From Bacteroidota bacterium (GTDB lineage: Bacteria; Bacteroidota; Bacteroidia; Bacteroidales; Bacteroidaceae): 64,000 bases of DNA. Under the pieces are notes generated by a model that was given only the letters and a program-made list of their open reading frames with translations, made no database searches and was not told the origin of the DNA. Of this stretch, positions 34,860 to 42,832 are shown in pieces (positions within the stretch are counted from its first letter, which is position 1; each line of letters begins with the position of its first letter). The DNA lies in NCBI GenBank assembly GCA_023426145.1, contig JAFABG010000040.1, forward strand, positions 1-64,000, given 5' to 3'. A program made the translations under genes and the position numbers.

Positions 34860-35895
34860 TAATCAGAATAGACAGGATTTTAAAATGCAAGAAACAATTA
34901 CGATAAGAAATCTGGTTACAGGCTATATAGGAAAGCATAAAACACATGTTGTAGCCCATGACATAAATGCTAGCATTTATGCCGGAGAACTGACATGTCT
35001 GCTTGGAGCCAATGGGGCGGGAAAGTCTACTTTATTACATACATTGTCCGGTTTCCTTCCGAAGCTATCAGGTGAAATCCGGATTATGGATAGCGAAGTC
35101 GAAAAATATTCTGATGCGGATATGTCTAAAGTCGTTAGTGTGGTATTGACGGAAAAGTGCGACTTGCGTAATATGACAGTAGAAGAGATGGTAGCACTAG
35201 GAAGAAGTCCTTATACTGGCTTTTGGGGAGTGTTGAAGAAAGGGGATAAAGAAATAGTATCCCGTGCGATAGCCGGTGTGGGAATAGAAGCTTTGACTTG
35301 CCGAATGATGCATACCCTGAGTGATGGAGAAAAGCAAAAAGTAATGATTGCCAAGGCACTTGCGCAAGAAACTCCTGTGATTTTTCTCGATGAACCGACC
35401 GCTTTCCTCGACTTTCCAAGTAAAGTGGAGATGATGCAACTCTTACATCGTTTGTCTCGTGAAACAGGTAAAACTATTTTTATGAGTACCCATGATTTGG
35501 AGCTCGCTCTACAAATAGCTGATAAAGTATGGATGATGGATAAAGAAAACGGAGTGACCATAGGAACTCCTGAAGATTTATCGTTGAATGGTACACTAAG
35601 TAATTTCTTTTCTCGTAAAGGAATCATGTTCGACCAAAATACAGGACTGTTCAAAATCAACAATGAATATTTTTTCAAGATGCACCTTAAAGGGCATGGA
35701 CAGAAATATGCAATGGTCAGAAAAGCTCTTTTGCGTAATGGAATTTTGGCAGGACGTGAGATTGAATCTGAGGTTTACATAGAAACAGGCAATCTGCAAA
35801 CAGAAGGCTTTTTGCTGCATTTGCCAGAGGAGGACGTTCGTAAGGCTGAAGATATTGAAGAGTTACTTATGCTTGTTTTCAGCCACTACAACTAA
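34852..35895 (+). CDS. btuD: Cobalamin ABC ATPase, BtuD-like, with C-terminal extension
   Basis: 347 residues against about 250 for a plain BtuD. The ATPase core carries Walker A GANGAGKST near 54, signature LSDGEKQK near 156, Walker B VIFLDEPTAFLD near 174 and switch STHDLE near 212. After about residue 255 comes a further 90-residue domain of unknown function (KMHLKGHGQKYAMVRKALLR; GNLQTEGFLLHLPEEDVRKA), absent from the paralogue at 29269. It may sense a ligand or bind a partner, which is inference. The gene converges on cbiJ-cbiD with a 5-bp gap. Confidence 0.9.
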   Translation: MNDNQNRQDFKMQETITIRNLVTGYIGKHKTHVVAHDINASIYAGELTCLLGANGAGKSTLLHTLSGFLPKLSGEIRIMDSEVEKYSDADMSKVVSVVLTEKCDLRNMTVEEMVALGRSPYTGFWGVLKKGDKEIVSRAIAGVGIEALTCRMMHTLSDGEKQKVMIAKALAQETPVIFLDEPTAFLDFPSKVEMMQLLHRLSRETGKTIFMSTHDLELALQIADKVWMMDKENGVTIGTPEDLSLNGTLSNFFSRKGIMFDQNTGLFKINNEYFFKMHLKGHGQKYAMVRKALLRNGILAGREIESEVYIETGNLQTEGFLLHLPEEDVRKAEDIEELLMLVFSHYN

Positions 35896-35900
35896 CCGAT

Positions 35901-37712
35901 TTATAACAAGGCAGAGCGATCCTGATAGGATATTTCCCCAGCCTCATTGATTAATAAAACGGAAAGTTCTCCTTTGCGGAAAAGGGATCTGCAGTGTATA
36001 AGACACAATTGTACTAACTTGTTGAACAGAGCTTCTCTATCCTGGCTGTTTGGAATGCCCCAAAGTTCACGGGCAAGTGTCATTTGTTCAATTAGAGTTA
36101 GCGTTTCTACTGAACAGTTGCATTGAAGAGCTGTTTCTTTTAAAAATACTTTGTTCATAATCACTTTCTTACTATGCGTATCCAAATGGCCCTCTGCCAA
36201 CTTTACTGCTTTTCCGATCATGATTCCCATGCTCACTTTCCGAAAGCCAGTTTCTGTTGCAATTTTCAATGTTTCCCCAATAAAATTCCCGTAATGTACA
36301 AAGGCTTGTGGAGGAAGAGTCGGATAAAGATTCCGGACGAATTTCTCACTTTTGGCTCCAGAGTTAATAACCAAACGTTCTGCATTAATTGCATAGGCCA
36401 CTTCCACTTCCTTACGGATAGCATGTACAAACGCTTCTGAAGAAAAAGGTTTGACCACACCTGAGGTTCCAATAATAGAGATACCTCCGATGATTCCTAA
36501 TTTCGGGTTGAACGTTTTCAGAGCCAATGTCTCTCCTTCGGGAACGCTGATTGTGACGTCTAGTCCTCCACTGTAGTGTACAGATAGTTCATTGGTTATC
36601 ATTTGACGTGGAGTCGAATTGATAGCAGGTTCACCCACAGCTAATCCCAATCCGGGAAGTGTTACTTTTCCCACTCCTTTACCTTGCAGGAAATGGATTC
36701 CAGAATGAGTGGCAAAAGAAACAGTAGCTACGATCTCATGCCCGTGTGTGATGTCTGGGTCGTCTCCAGCATCTTTGAGCACACTTGCATTGGCTGTGTT
36801 TTCATTTATTTTTTCCATCTTATGTATGGGCAGTCCGACCTTTTCTCCGTCGGGTAAAGTCACTTCGATTGTATTGTCAAAGCAGTCTTCAGTCAATGCT
36901 AGCAAGGCAGCCTTGGCGGCAGCTGTTGCACAGGTTCCGGTGGTGAAGCCACTTCTCAGGGTGAAAAAATCCGATACGTTTTGTTCTACAGCCCTTCTTA
37001 GTCCATGTTTTCCGGTCACTGTAATAAAAGCCTTTGGCAGGGGAGGACGACGAACAACATAGATCCTGATTCCATTTTTTTGCGCTGCTTCTATTTTTTC
37101 AGTGAACCCTCCGGAAATTCCACTTTCTTTCGTGATAATTGCTTGTGGGCTGAGTTGTTTAAATAGGATTGATTCGTCTTCTTCGGGCTGATAGAAAATC
37201 AACTTTTCTTTCGGAAATCCCGCTTGTAGTGCAATGCTTACTGATTCAGGTCGTTCTAAAACTCGAAAGATACAGTCGTGCTCTTTCCAGAAAGCTTGTA
37301 ACTTACTGATGGTTTGAGTACCGGTAAGTGCTAATAATTTGTCGATTCCATCCTTCTTCATGCGCTTGATGGCATCTTCGAAATCATTACACCAAATGAT
37401 TCCCTCTGATAATTTCGGGTAGATACGTTCAAGACGTACTACCTTTACGTCTAGTTCTTTGGCAGCAAGGTCAATGTTTCTATGGAGTTGTTGCGCAAAG
37501 GGATGGGCAGCATCAATGATTAAATGGATACCATGTTCGCGACAGAAAGAAATAATTTCTTCTGTATGCATACCTCCCGTAACACGTACTATATTCTTGC
37601 ACACTACTTCTTGAAGTACACCTCGTGTGGAATAGTAAAAAGGTTGCCCTGCTTCGTCGAGGGTTTCAGCTGCCAGGCGTCCTTCTGTCGTTCCTCCGAA
37701 AATGAGTATCAT
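35901..37712 (-). CDS. cbiJD: Fusion CbiJ (cobalt-precorrin-6A reductase) - CbiD (cobalt-precorrin-5B C1-methyltransferase)
   Basis: 603 residues. N-terminal CbiJ/CobK (about 1-245): ILIFGGTTEGRLAAE, THEEII-type helix, IIDAAHPFAQQL, LALTGTQT, PQAIITKESGISGG. C-terminal CbiD (about 250-603): LRSGFTTGTCATAAAKAALL, VTLPDGEKVGLPI, KDAGDDPDITHGHEIVATVS, PAINSTPRQM, GIIGGISIIGTSGVVKPFS. CbiD methylates C1 and releases the C20 acetaldehyde unit; CbiJ reduces the ring. The steps are not consecutive in enzyme order (CbiT, CbiE follow), so the fusion may help channel unstable intermediates. It overlaps cbiG-cbiF by 4 bp upstream. Confidence 0.93.
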   Translation of the reverse strand: MILIFGGTTEGRLAAETLDEAGQPFYYSTRGVLQEVVCKNIVRVTGGMHTEEIISFCREHGIHLIIDAAHPFAQQLHRNIDLAAKELDVKVVRLERIYPKLSEGIIWCNDFEDAIKRMKKDGIDKLLALTGTQTISKLQAFWKEHDCIFRVLERPESVSIALQAGFPKEKLIFYQPEEDESILFKQLSPQAIITKESGISGGFTEKIEAAQKNGIRIYVVRRPPLPKAFITVTGKHGLRRAVEQNVSDFFTLRSGFTTGTCATAAAKAALLALTEDCFDNTIEVTLPDGEKVGLPIHKMEKINENTANASVLKDAGDDPDITHGHEIVATVSFATHSGIHFLQGKGVGKVTLPGLGLAVGEPAINSTPRQMITNELSVHYSGGLDVTISVPEGETLALKTFNPKLGIIGGISIIGTSGVVKPFSSEAFVHAIRKEVEVAYAINAERLVINSGAKSEKFVRNLYPTLPPQAFVHYGNFIGETLKIATETGFRKVSMGIMIGKAVKLAEGHLDTHSKKVIMNKVFLKETALQCNCSVETLTLIEQMTLARELWGIPNSQDREALFNKLVQLCLIHCRSLFRKGELSVLLINEAGEISYQDRSALL

Positions 37713-39541
37713 GGTCGGAAAAGGTGTTTAAACTCATGTGAATAGAGTCTTGATAGTCCTTCACGATGGTCGATGGCATTTCCCACTACAAGCAAAGTGG
37801 TGAGAGTTAGATTATTGTCTCTAACAATTTTGACAAGATCTTTAAGTTCCCCTCTATAAATCTGTTCTTCTTTCCAAGTGAGTTTATAACATGCTGCTAC
37901 CGGTGTTTCTGGAGAATAAGCTTGCAAGAGTTCTTCCTGCACTTGCTCAACAATAGCGGCACTCAGATAAATACACATGGTGCTTTGCGAGCGTGCCAGC
38001 AGATGGAGCTTTTCTTTTTCAGGCATGGGTGTTCTGCCTTCTCCACGGGTAAGGATAATGCTTTGCACTTCTTCGGGAATGGTGAACTGTGACCGAAGTG
38101 CGGCTGCAGCTGCCTGAAATGAAGATATGCCCGGAGTGATATGATAATGCATGTTGTATTCGTCAAAGAAAGCCATTTGTTCGGCAATTGCTCCATAGAT
38201 ACAAGGATCTCCGGTATGAAGTCGTACTACTAACATTCCTTTGTCATAAAAGGATTTCATCAAGGAGAATTGTTCCTCTAGAGTCATATCTGCTGAACTT
38301 CTAACAGTAGCTCCCGGTTTGGCATAATGAGTTAGCTCGCGCGGAACAAGGCTACCCGCATAGAGGATGAGGTCAGCCTTTTCTAGCATTTTTTTCCCTC
38401 TTACAGAGATCAATTCAGGGTCACCTGGACCAGCTCCAACAATTTCGATGTGTCCATTGTTGCGGTCGTTTTCGGCAGAAAGTGCTACTGCAAAAGTAAA
38501 ATGATTTCCTCCTGCTAGTACTCCCTTCTGTTTCTCTATCAGTAATCTGCCATAGTCGGACGTTAGAATGGCAGCACTTTCTGCTACTCCATAAACCCCG
38601 GTCACTTCAAAAACCTTTTCTGAAGGATTCGGGATATTGATATCTGCAAGTTCTTCGTTGGTATATATAAGGACTTCACTGGCATCAAATTGTATCTGTA
38701 AATCTTTTATTAGCGGTTCGTCTTTTTTCAAATCAATAGTTGAAACGTTACGTATGGCAAGATGAGACAGCTGTTGCTGGGCTAACGTTTCTTTTATATA
38801 TTGAGCTACTCCTTGCGGGGAACAATGTTTCTTGCAACCTACTCCGATATGTAAAACGGGGGGATAGAATTGTAAAGTTGGAATGGAAGTGGTATCGTGT
38901 ATCCATGGTCCAACTGTGATTAATAATTTATATTCAGTCAGTGGTATTTCTTCAAATTTAAAATAGATGTCTACATGTTCCGGACAACTGCGTTCTAGTT
39001 CATCCGTTCCTTTATCCTTTGTTTGAAGAAGAAGGGCTGTTTTATGTTTATTGACAAACAAGGAAATGGCTTGATTTATAAACGAGGATGTTGCTGAAGT
39101 TTTCCATCCGTAGCGTGATGCCAGTGTGTCCAATGCCCATAGGTTTTGGTTATCACTTTGTGTCGTAATAATAGCTTCTCCTCCAGTGATTCGTGCAATA
39201 GTGCGTGTGAGTTCATTGCCACCTCCGATATGTCCGGACAATACTGAAATAGCGAAACGTCCAGTACTATCAACGTTAACTATGGCCGGATCTGTATATT
39301 TGTTCTGGATGCAGGAAGCGATGCTTCTTACACAAATGCCCAATGCTCCAATAAAAACAATTGCTTTAAAATCGGAAAAGTGTTCTTTTATAAAACCACT
39401 ATATGAGGTAATCGTTTGGCAACCTTCTGCTTCCCCCTTTAGATATATGGCTGATTCTGCTAACTCTCTGCTTATATTGTTAGCTATAGGTAGACTTGAC
39501 TCGGAAATTAAAATGATTGCTGTATTAAAGCTCTTTTCCAT
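37709..39541 (-). CDS. cbiGF: Fusion CbiG (cobalt-precorrin-5A hydrolase) - CbiF (cobalt-precorrin-4 C11-methyltransferase)
   Basis: 610 residues. N-terminal CbiG (about 1-345): the N domain has FIGALGICVRSIAS and VLSGHIGGGNELTRTIA, and the C domain HIGVGCKKHCSPQGVAQYIK and VYGVAESAAILTS. C-terminal CbiF (about 358-610): EIVGAGPGDPELISVRGKKM, YAGSLVP, VRLHTGDPCIYGAIAEQM, TPGISSFQAAAAAL. CbiF methylates C11 and CbiG opens the delta-lactone, consecutive anaerobic steps. First gene of a leftward pair with cbiJ-cbiD (ATGA overlap). No riboswitch precedes it on this strand. Confidence 0.93.
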   Translation of the reverse strand: MEKSFNTAIILISESSLPIANNISRELAESAIYLKGEAEGCQTITSYSGFIKEHFSDFKAIVFIGALGICVRSIASCIQNKYTDPAIVNVDSTGRFAISVLSGHIGGGNELTRTIARITGGEAIITTQSDNQNLWALDTLASRYGWKTSATSSFINQAISLFVNKHKTALLLQTKDKGTDELERSCPEHVDIYFKFEEIPLTEYKLLITVGPWIHDTTSIPTLQFYPPVLHIGVGCKKHCSPQGVAQYIKETLAQQQLSHLAIRNVSTIDLKKDEPLIKDLQIQFDASEVLIYTNEELADINIPNPSEKVFEVTGVYGVAESAAILTSDYGRLLIEKQKGVLAGGNHFTFAVALSAENDRNNGHIEIVGAGPGDPELISVRGKKMLEKADLILYAGSLVPRELTHYAKPGATVRSSADMTLEEQFSLMKSFYDKGMLVVRLHTGDPCIYGAIAEQMAFFDEYNMHYHITPGISSFQAAAAALRSQFTIPEEVQSIILTRGEGRTPMPEKEKLHLLARSQSTMCIYLSAAIVEQVQEELLQAYSPETPVAACYKLTWKEEQIYRGELKDLVKIVRDNNLTLTTLLVVGNAIDHREGLSRLYSHEFKHLFRP

Positions 39542-39571
39542 TCTGATTGTAATTAAAAATATTTAATGTTG

Positions 39572-39579
39572 CAAAAGTA
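39572..39579 (-). promoter_or_regulatory. -7 element for cbiGF-cbiJD
   Basis: The minus strand reads TACTTTTG, 31 bp before the ATG at 39541, leaving no room for a leader riboswitch. Confidence 0.5.
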
Positions 39580-39673
39580 CGATAATAATCAGTTTCTTTC
39601 TTAGGGAGGCTATGTAAATTTCGTATTACTAAAAATTTTCTTAGATATGTTATGAAGTACAAATTAAATATAG

Positions 39674-39681
39674 TAGATTTG
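39674..39681 (+). promoter_or_regulatory. -7 element for the main cobalamin operon
   Basis: TAGATTTG matches TAnnTTTG and ends 9 bp before the riboswitch aptamer. Confidence 0.45.
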
Positions 39682-39690
39682 TCGCACTTT

Positions 39691-39862
39691 AGGTGATGTT
39701 TTCAATCGTTCGATTGAGCATAAAAGGGAATCCGGTGCGAATCCGGAGCAGTGCCCGCTACTGTAACATCCATCTATTGAAAGTTCTACTACCGCCACTG
39801 TGCAGGATGCACGGGAAGGCTAACTTTCAGGATGAAGTCAGGAAACCTGCCTAAGGAAAAAG
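39691..39862 (+). ncRNA. Cobalamin riboswitch of the main biosynthesis operon
   Basis: Ordered hallmarks are AGGTGATG at the 5' side, the core GGGAATCCGGTGCGAATCC followed by GGAGCAGTGCCCGCTACTGTAA, a peripheral arm with GCAGGATGCACGGGAAGGC, and the B12 box AAGTCAGGAAACCTGCC at 39835-39851. It lies 62 bp before the receptor ATG. It should repress the operon when adenosylcobalamin is abundant. Confidence 0.95.
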
Positions 39863-39872
39863 AAGTAGTTAT

Positions 39873-39896
39873 TATGTTCTCGGGGCTAAGAACATA
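39873..39896 (+). promoter_or_regulatory. Hairpin between riboswitch and receptor start (expression platform candidate)
   Basis: TATGTTCT (39873-39880) pairs with AGAACATA (39889-39896) around an 8-nt loop. No T-run follows and it does not cover the start codon at 39925, so its role is unclear; it may be part of a translational or termination switch. Confidence 0.4.
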
Positions 39897-39924
39897 GCTA
39901 TAAAAATTAAAGCATAATCACAAA

Positions 39925-42108
39925 ATGTTGAGAAAACTTATTTTAACCACATGGCTGGTTGGTGTATGTTGTGTTGTGTCCGCGCAGGTTACAATTAAGG
40001 GACGTGTATTGAATTCTGAAACAGGAGAGCCGATTGTCGGTGCAAATATTCGAGTGGATCAGAGTCTAAAAGGGGGGACTACCAATGCGAAAGGAGAGTT
40101 TGCTATTAAAGAATTGCCTGATGGTAAACAGACGTTGCAAGTGTCCCATATCAACTATGAGTCTAAACGGTATTCTACTTTGAAAAGTGTGGATAATGTA
40201 GTGATACGTATGGTAGAGAATCCCAACAATCTAAGTCAGGTGGTAGTCACCGGCACGGGAACACATCGTCGAATGGTGGATAGCCCTATCCCCGTAAATG
40301 TTTTGACAGCTAAAGAGATCAAAGCAGCTAACGTTACGAACCTTGAAGAAGCCCTTACCAAACTGACATCTAATTTTTCTTTCTCTACTAGCGGTATGGG
40401 AACGGAGATGGTACTTAATGGGCTGAAAAGTGACTACATCCTTGTGTTGGTGAATGGTAGGAAACTGATTGGCGATGATGCACTGATGCGTATCAATATG
40501 GGCAATGTAAAACGAATTGAGATACTTAATGGTTCGGCATCCGCTTTATATGGTAGTGATGCTATTGGTGGTGTTGTTAACGTGATTACGGACGACAGTA
40601 AAAATAAAGTTGATGTATCGAGTACTACTAAGGTTAGTGATCACGGACGTTTTTCTGAAGCTGTGAATTTGGATTTGAGTGTAGGTAATCTTTCATCTTA
40701 TACTTCTTATCAGCGTCAAGAATCTGATGGTTGGCAGCTCCATCCAATGAGTGAAACGGTGAGTAAACAAGGAGAAATAAAATTGACCCCAACGGATAAA
40801 CAAGCTTTCACAGGGTTTCATTCGAATACTGTCAACCAGAATCTATCTTATTCGCTAAACCATAAGACGACTTTATATGCGCAAGGTTCCTATTACAATT
40901 TTCTGAATGACCGTCCGGTAACAGAATATAAATACAATATGTATCATGAGAATTATACCTATGGTTTCGGAATGAAGTATCTTGTGAATAAAAAAGCATA
41001 TATAGATGTTGATTTCTATTCGGATAATTATAAATCGGCTTATGATTATATTCAGGAGAGTGGTGATTTTACTATAGGAGATAAAGAAACTCGTAAGAAG
41101 CAATATTATTACCGTGGAAATGTGAAGAGCATCATTAAAGTGAACAGTAAAAATAAACTGTCTGCCGGTTTGGAATATTTGGATGAGAAGCTGGAAAGCG
41201 AATCGGATAATATTTCTAATAAAACGCTTTATACGATGGCTATGTATGCGCAAGATGAATTGAATATTGCTGAATCTTTGCAGGCTGTAGTTGGATTGCG
41301 CTATATCTATAACGAAACATTTGAAGATCATTTTACTCCTACAGCTTCTATTATGTATAAGGAAGGTGGTTTCCGCGGAAGACTGTCTTTTGCTACGGGT
41401 TTTCGTACACCTACGCTGTCTGAAATTTATGCAACAGATCTAGCAAAGACTACCAACCGCTATACAATAGGAAATCTTGACTTGAAGCCAGAAGAGAGCA
41501 AGAATTTCTCCTTAAATATGGAATATACCCATTCACGTTTCTCTGTTTCGACTACTGCTTTTGTCAATAATGTAACGGATATGATAAACTACCGTACATT
41601 GAGTAGTGAGGAAGCAGCACAGTATGGCGATTATGATGAAGTCCGTCAGCGCGATAATATCGATAAAGTGAGAATTAAAGGGGTTAATGTAAATGCGAAT
41701 GCTTATCTAGGATTTGGATTTAATCTGGGAGCCGGTTATATGTTGCAAGATGCAAGAAACCTGATTACTGATAAACCAATTGACAAGAGTGTGAAATACG
41801 CCGGAAATGTAAATGCACAATGGTCTAAGAATTGGGGGCTGTATGGACTGAACATTAACATGGTTGGCCGCGGACAAGGGAAAAGATATTCAGAAACGTA
41901 TGATTATGATTCGTCTGGCTTCATGTTGTGGGATTTGAATACTGGACATACTTTTAATTTGAAACACTTCATTTTGAATGCTGGTTTTGGGGTTGAAAAT
42001 CTTTTTGATTGGGTTGACGATCGTCCTTGGAATACTAAAAAGCCCTATTCAACGATTACACCGGGAAGAAGTTTTTATGCAAGCCTGACTATTCATTTTA
42101 ATAAATGA
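39925..42108 (+). CDS. btuB: TonB-dependent cobalamin/corrinoid receptor, BtuB-like
   Basis: 727 residues. The signal peptide ends at VVSAQ, followed by a carboxypeptidase-like domain at about 22-95 (IKGRVLNSETGEPIVGANIR; GEFAIKELPDGKQTLQVSHI). The plug is at about 105-225 (QVVVTGTGTHRRMVDSPIPV; NGSASALYGSDAIGGVVNVI), then the barrel to a terminal ...LTIHFNK. The receptor brings corrinoids across the outer membrane. First gene after the riboswitch, so B12 repression is expected. It shares plug architecture with the second receptor at 42829 and is followed by cbiL after 7 bp. Confidence 0.93.
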   Translation: MLRKLILTTWLVGVCCVVSAQVTIKGRVLNSETGEPIVGANIRVDQSLKGGTTNAKGEFAIKELPDGKQTLQVSHINYESKRYSTLKSVDNVVIRMVENPNNLSQVVVTGTGTHRRMVDSPIPVNVLTAKEIKAANVTNLEEALTKLTSNFSFSTSGMGTEMVLNGLKSDYILVLVNGRKLIGDDALMRINMGNVKRIEILNGSASALYGSDAIGGVVNVITDDSKNKVDVSSTTKVSDHGRFSEAVNLDLSVGNLSSYTSYQRQESDGWQLHPMSETVSKQGEIKLTPTDKQAFTGFHSNTVNQNLSYSLNHKTTLYAQGSYYNFLNDRPVTEYKYNMYHENYTYGFGMKYLVNKKAYIDVDFYSDNYKSAYDYIQESGDFTIGDKETRKKQYYYRGNVKSIIKVNSKNKLSAGLEYLDEKLESESDNISNKTLYTMAMYAQDELNIAESLQAVVGLRYIYNETFEDHFTPTASIMYKEGGFRGRLSFATGFRTPTLSEIYATDLAKTTNRYTIGNLDLKPEESKNFSLNMEYTHSRFSVSTTAFVNNVTDMINYRTLSSEEAAQYGDYDEVRQRDNIDKVRIKGVNVNANAYLGFGFNLGAGYMLQDARNLITDKPIDKSVKYAGNVNAQWSKNWGLYGLNINMVGRGQGKRYSETYDYDSSGFMLWDLNTGHTFNLKHFILNAGFGVENLFDWVDDRPWNTKKPYSTITPGRSFYASLTIHFNK

Positions 42109-42115
42109 TGGATAT

Positions 42116-42832
42116 ATGGAGATGAGCATGAAAGATTTGAAACCAGTATATATTGTTTCCTTAGGTCCGGGGGAGGCTGGACTTATTTCGATAAAAGGAA
42201 GGGATGCATTATGTCAGGCAGACGCTATCTTTTGTCCGAAAACAAATGCACGTTCACGGTCTTTTGTTCTGTTGAAGGAGCTAAAGATCAAAGAAGAAGC
42301 TATCAGGCATTATGCTTTACCAATGAATAAGAAACGTGAGATGGCTTATGAGGCGTATGATAATGTTTTTGAAGAAATAGTGACCCTGTATTCTGGAGGT
42401 TCTAGTGTGGCAATAGTGGCTGAAGGAGATGCCGGCTTTTATTCTTCTACGAGTTACCTTGCCAGAAAGTTCAAAAAGGCGGGAGTTTCTATCAAACAGA
42501 TTGCGGGAGTCCCGGCGTTTATTGCCGCTGCAGCTTCTATTGGGCTTTCTATAGTGGAACAAGAAGAACGACTGACGGTTTGTCCGGGGAGAGTGGACAG
42601 TGAACTATTCAGCCGGATTGCTTCAGGAAGTGAAGTGGCTGTAGTGATGAAACTGTCGCAGTGTGAGGCCGCAGTAAAGCAACACATGAGTCTGGAGGAA
42701 GACCTTGTTTGGCATTATTTTGAAAATGTCGGAGCAGACGGTGAATTTTATACATGTGATAAGAAAGCTATATTAGCAAGAGAATTTCCTTATTTCTCTT
42801 TAATGATTATAAAAGGGAGATCAAACGAATGA
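42116..42832 (+). CDS. cbiL: Cobalt-precorrin-2 C20-methyltransferase
   Basis: 238 residues with the tetrapyrrole-methylase fold: YIVSLGPGEAGLISIKGRDA at about 12-31, SSVAIVAEGDAGFYSSTSYL near 98, QIAGVPAFIAAAASIGLSI near 129 and a substrate loop ERLTVCPGR. It adds a methyl from SAM at C20, the first ring methylation after cobalt insertion. A start at the internal ATG 42128 (MKDLKPVYI), preceded by GGAGATGAG, is at least as likely. The stop overlaps the second receptor start (ATGA at 42829). Confidence 0.92.
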   Translation: MEMSMKDLKPVYIVSLGPGEAGLISIKGRDALCQADAIFCPKTNARSRSFVLLKELKIKEEAIRHYALPMNKKREMAYEAYDNVFEEIVTLYSGGSSVAIVAEGDAGFYSSTSYLARKFKKAGVSIKQIAGVPAFIAAAASIGLSIVEQEERLTVCPGRVDSELFSRIASGSEVAVVMKLSQCEAAVKQHMSLEEDLVWHYFENVGADGEFYTCDKKAILAREFPYFSLMIIKGRSNE

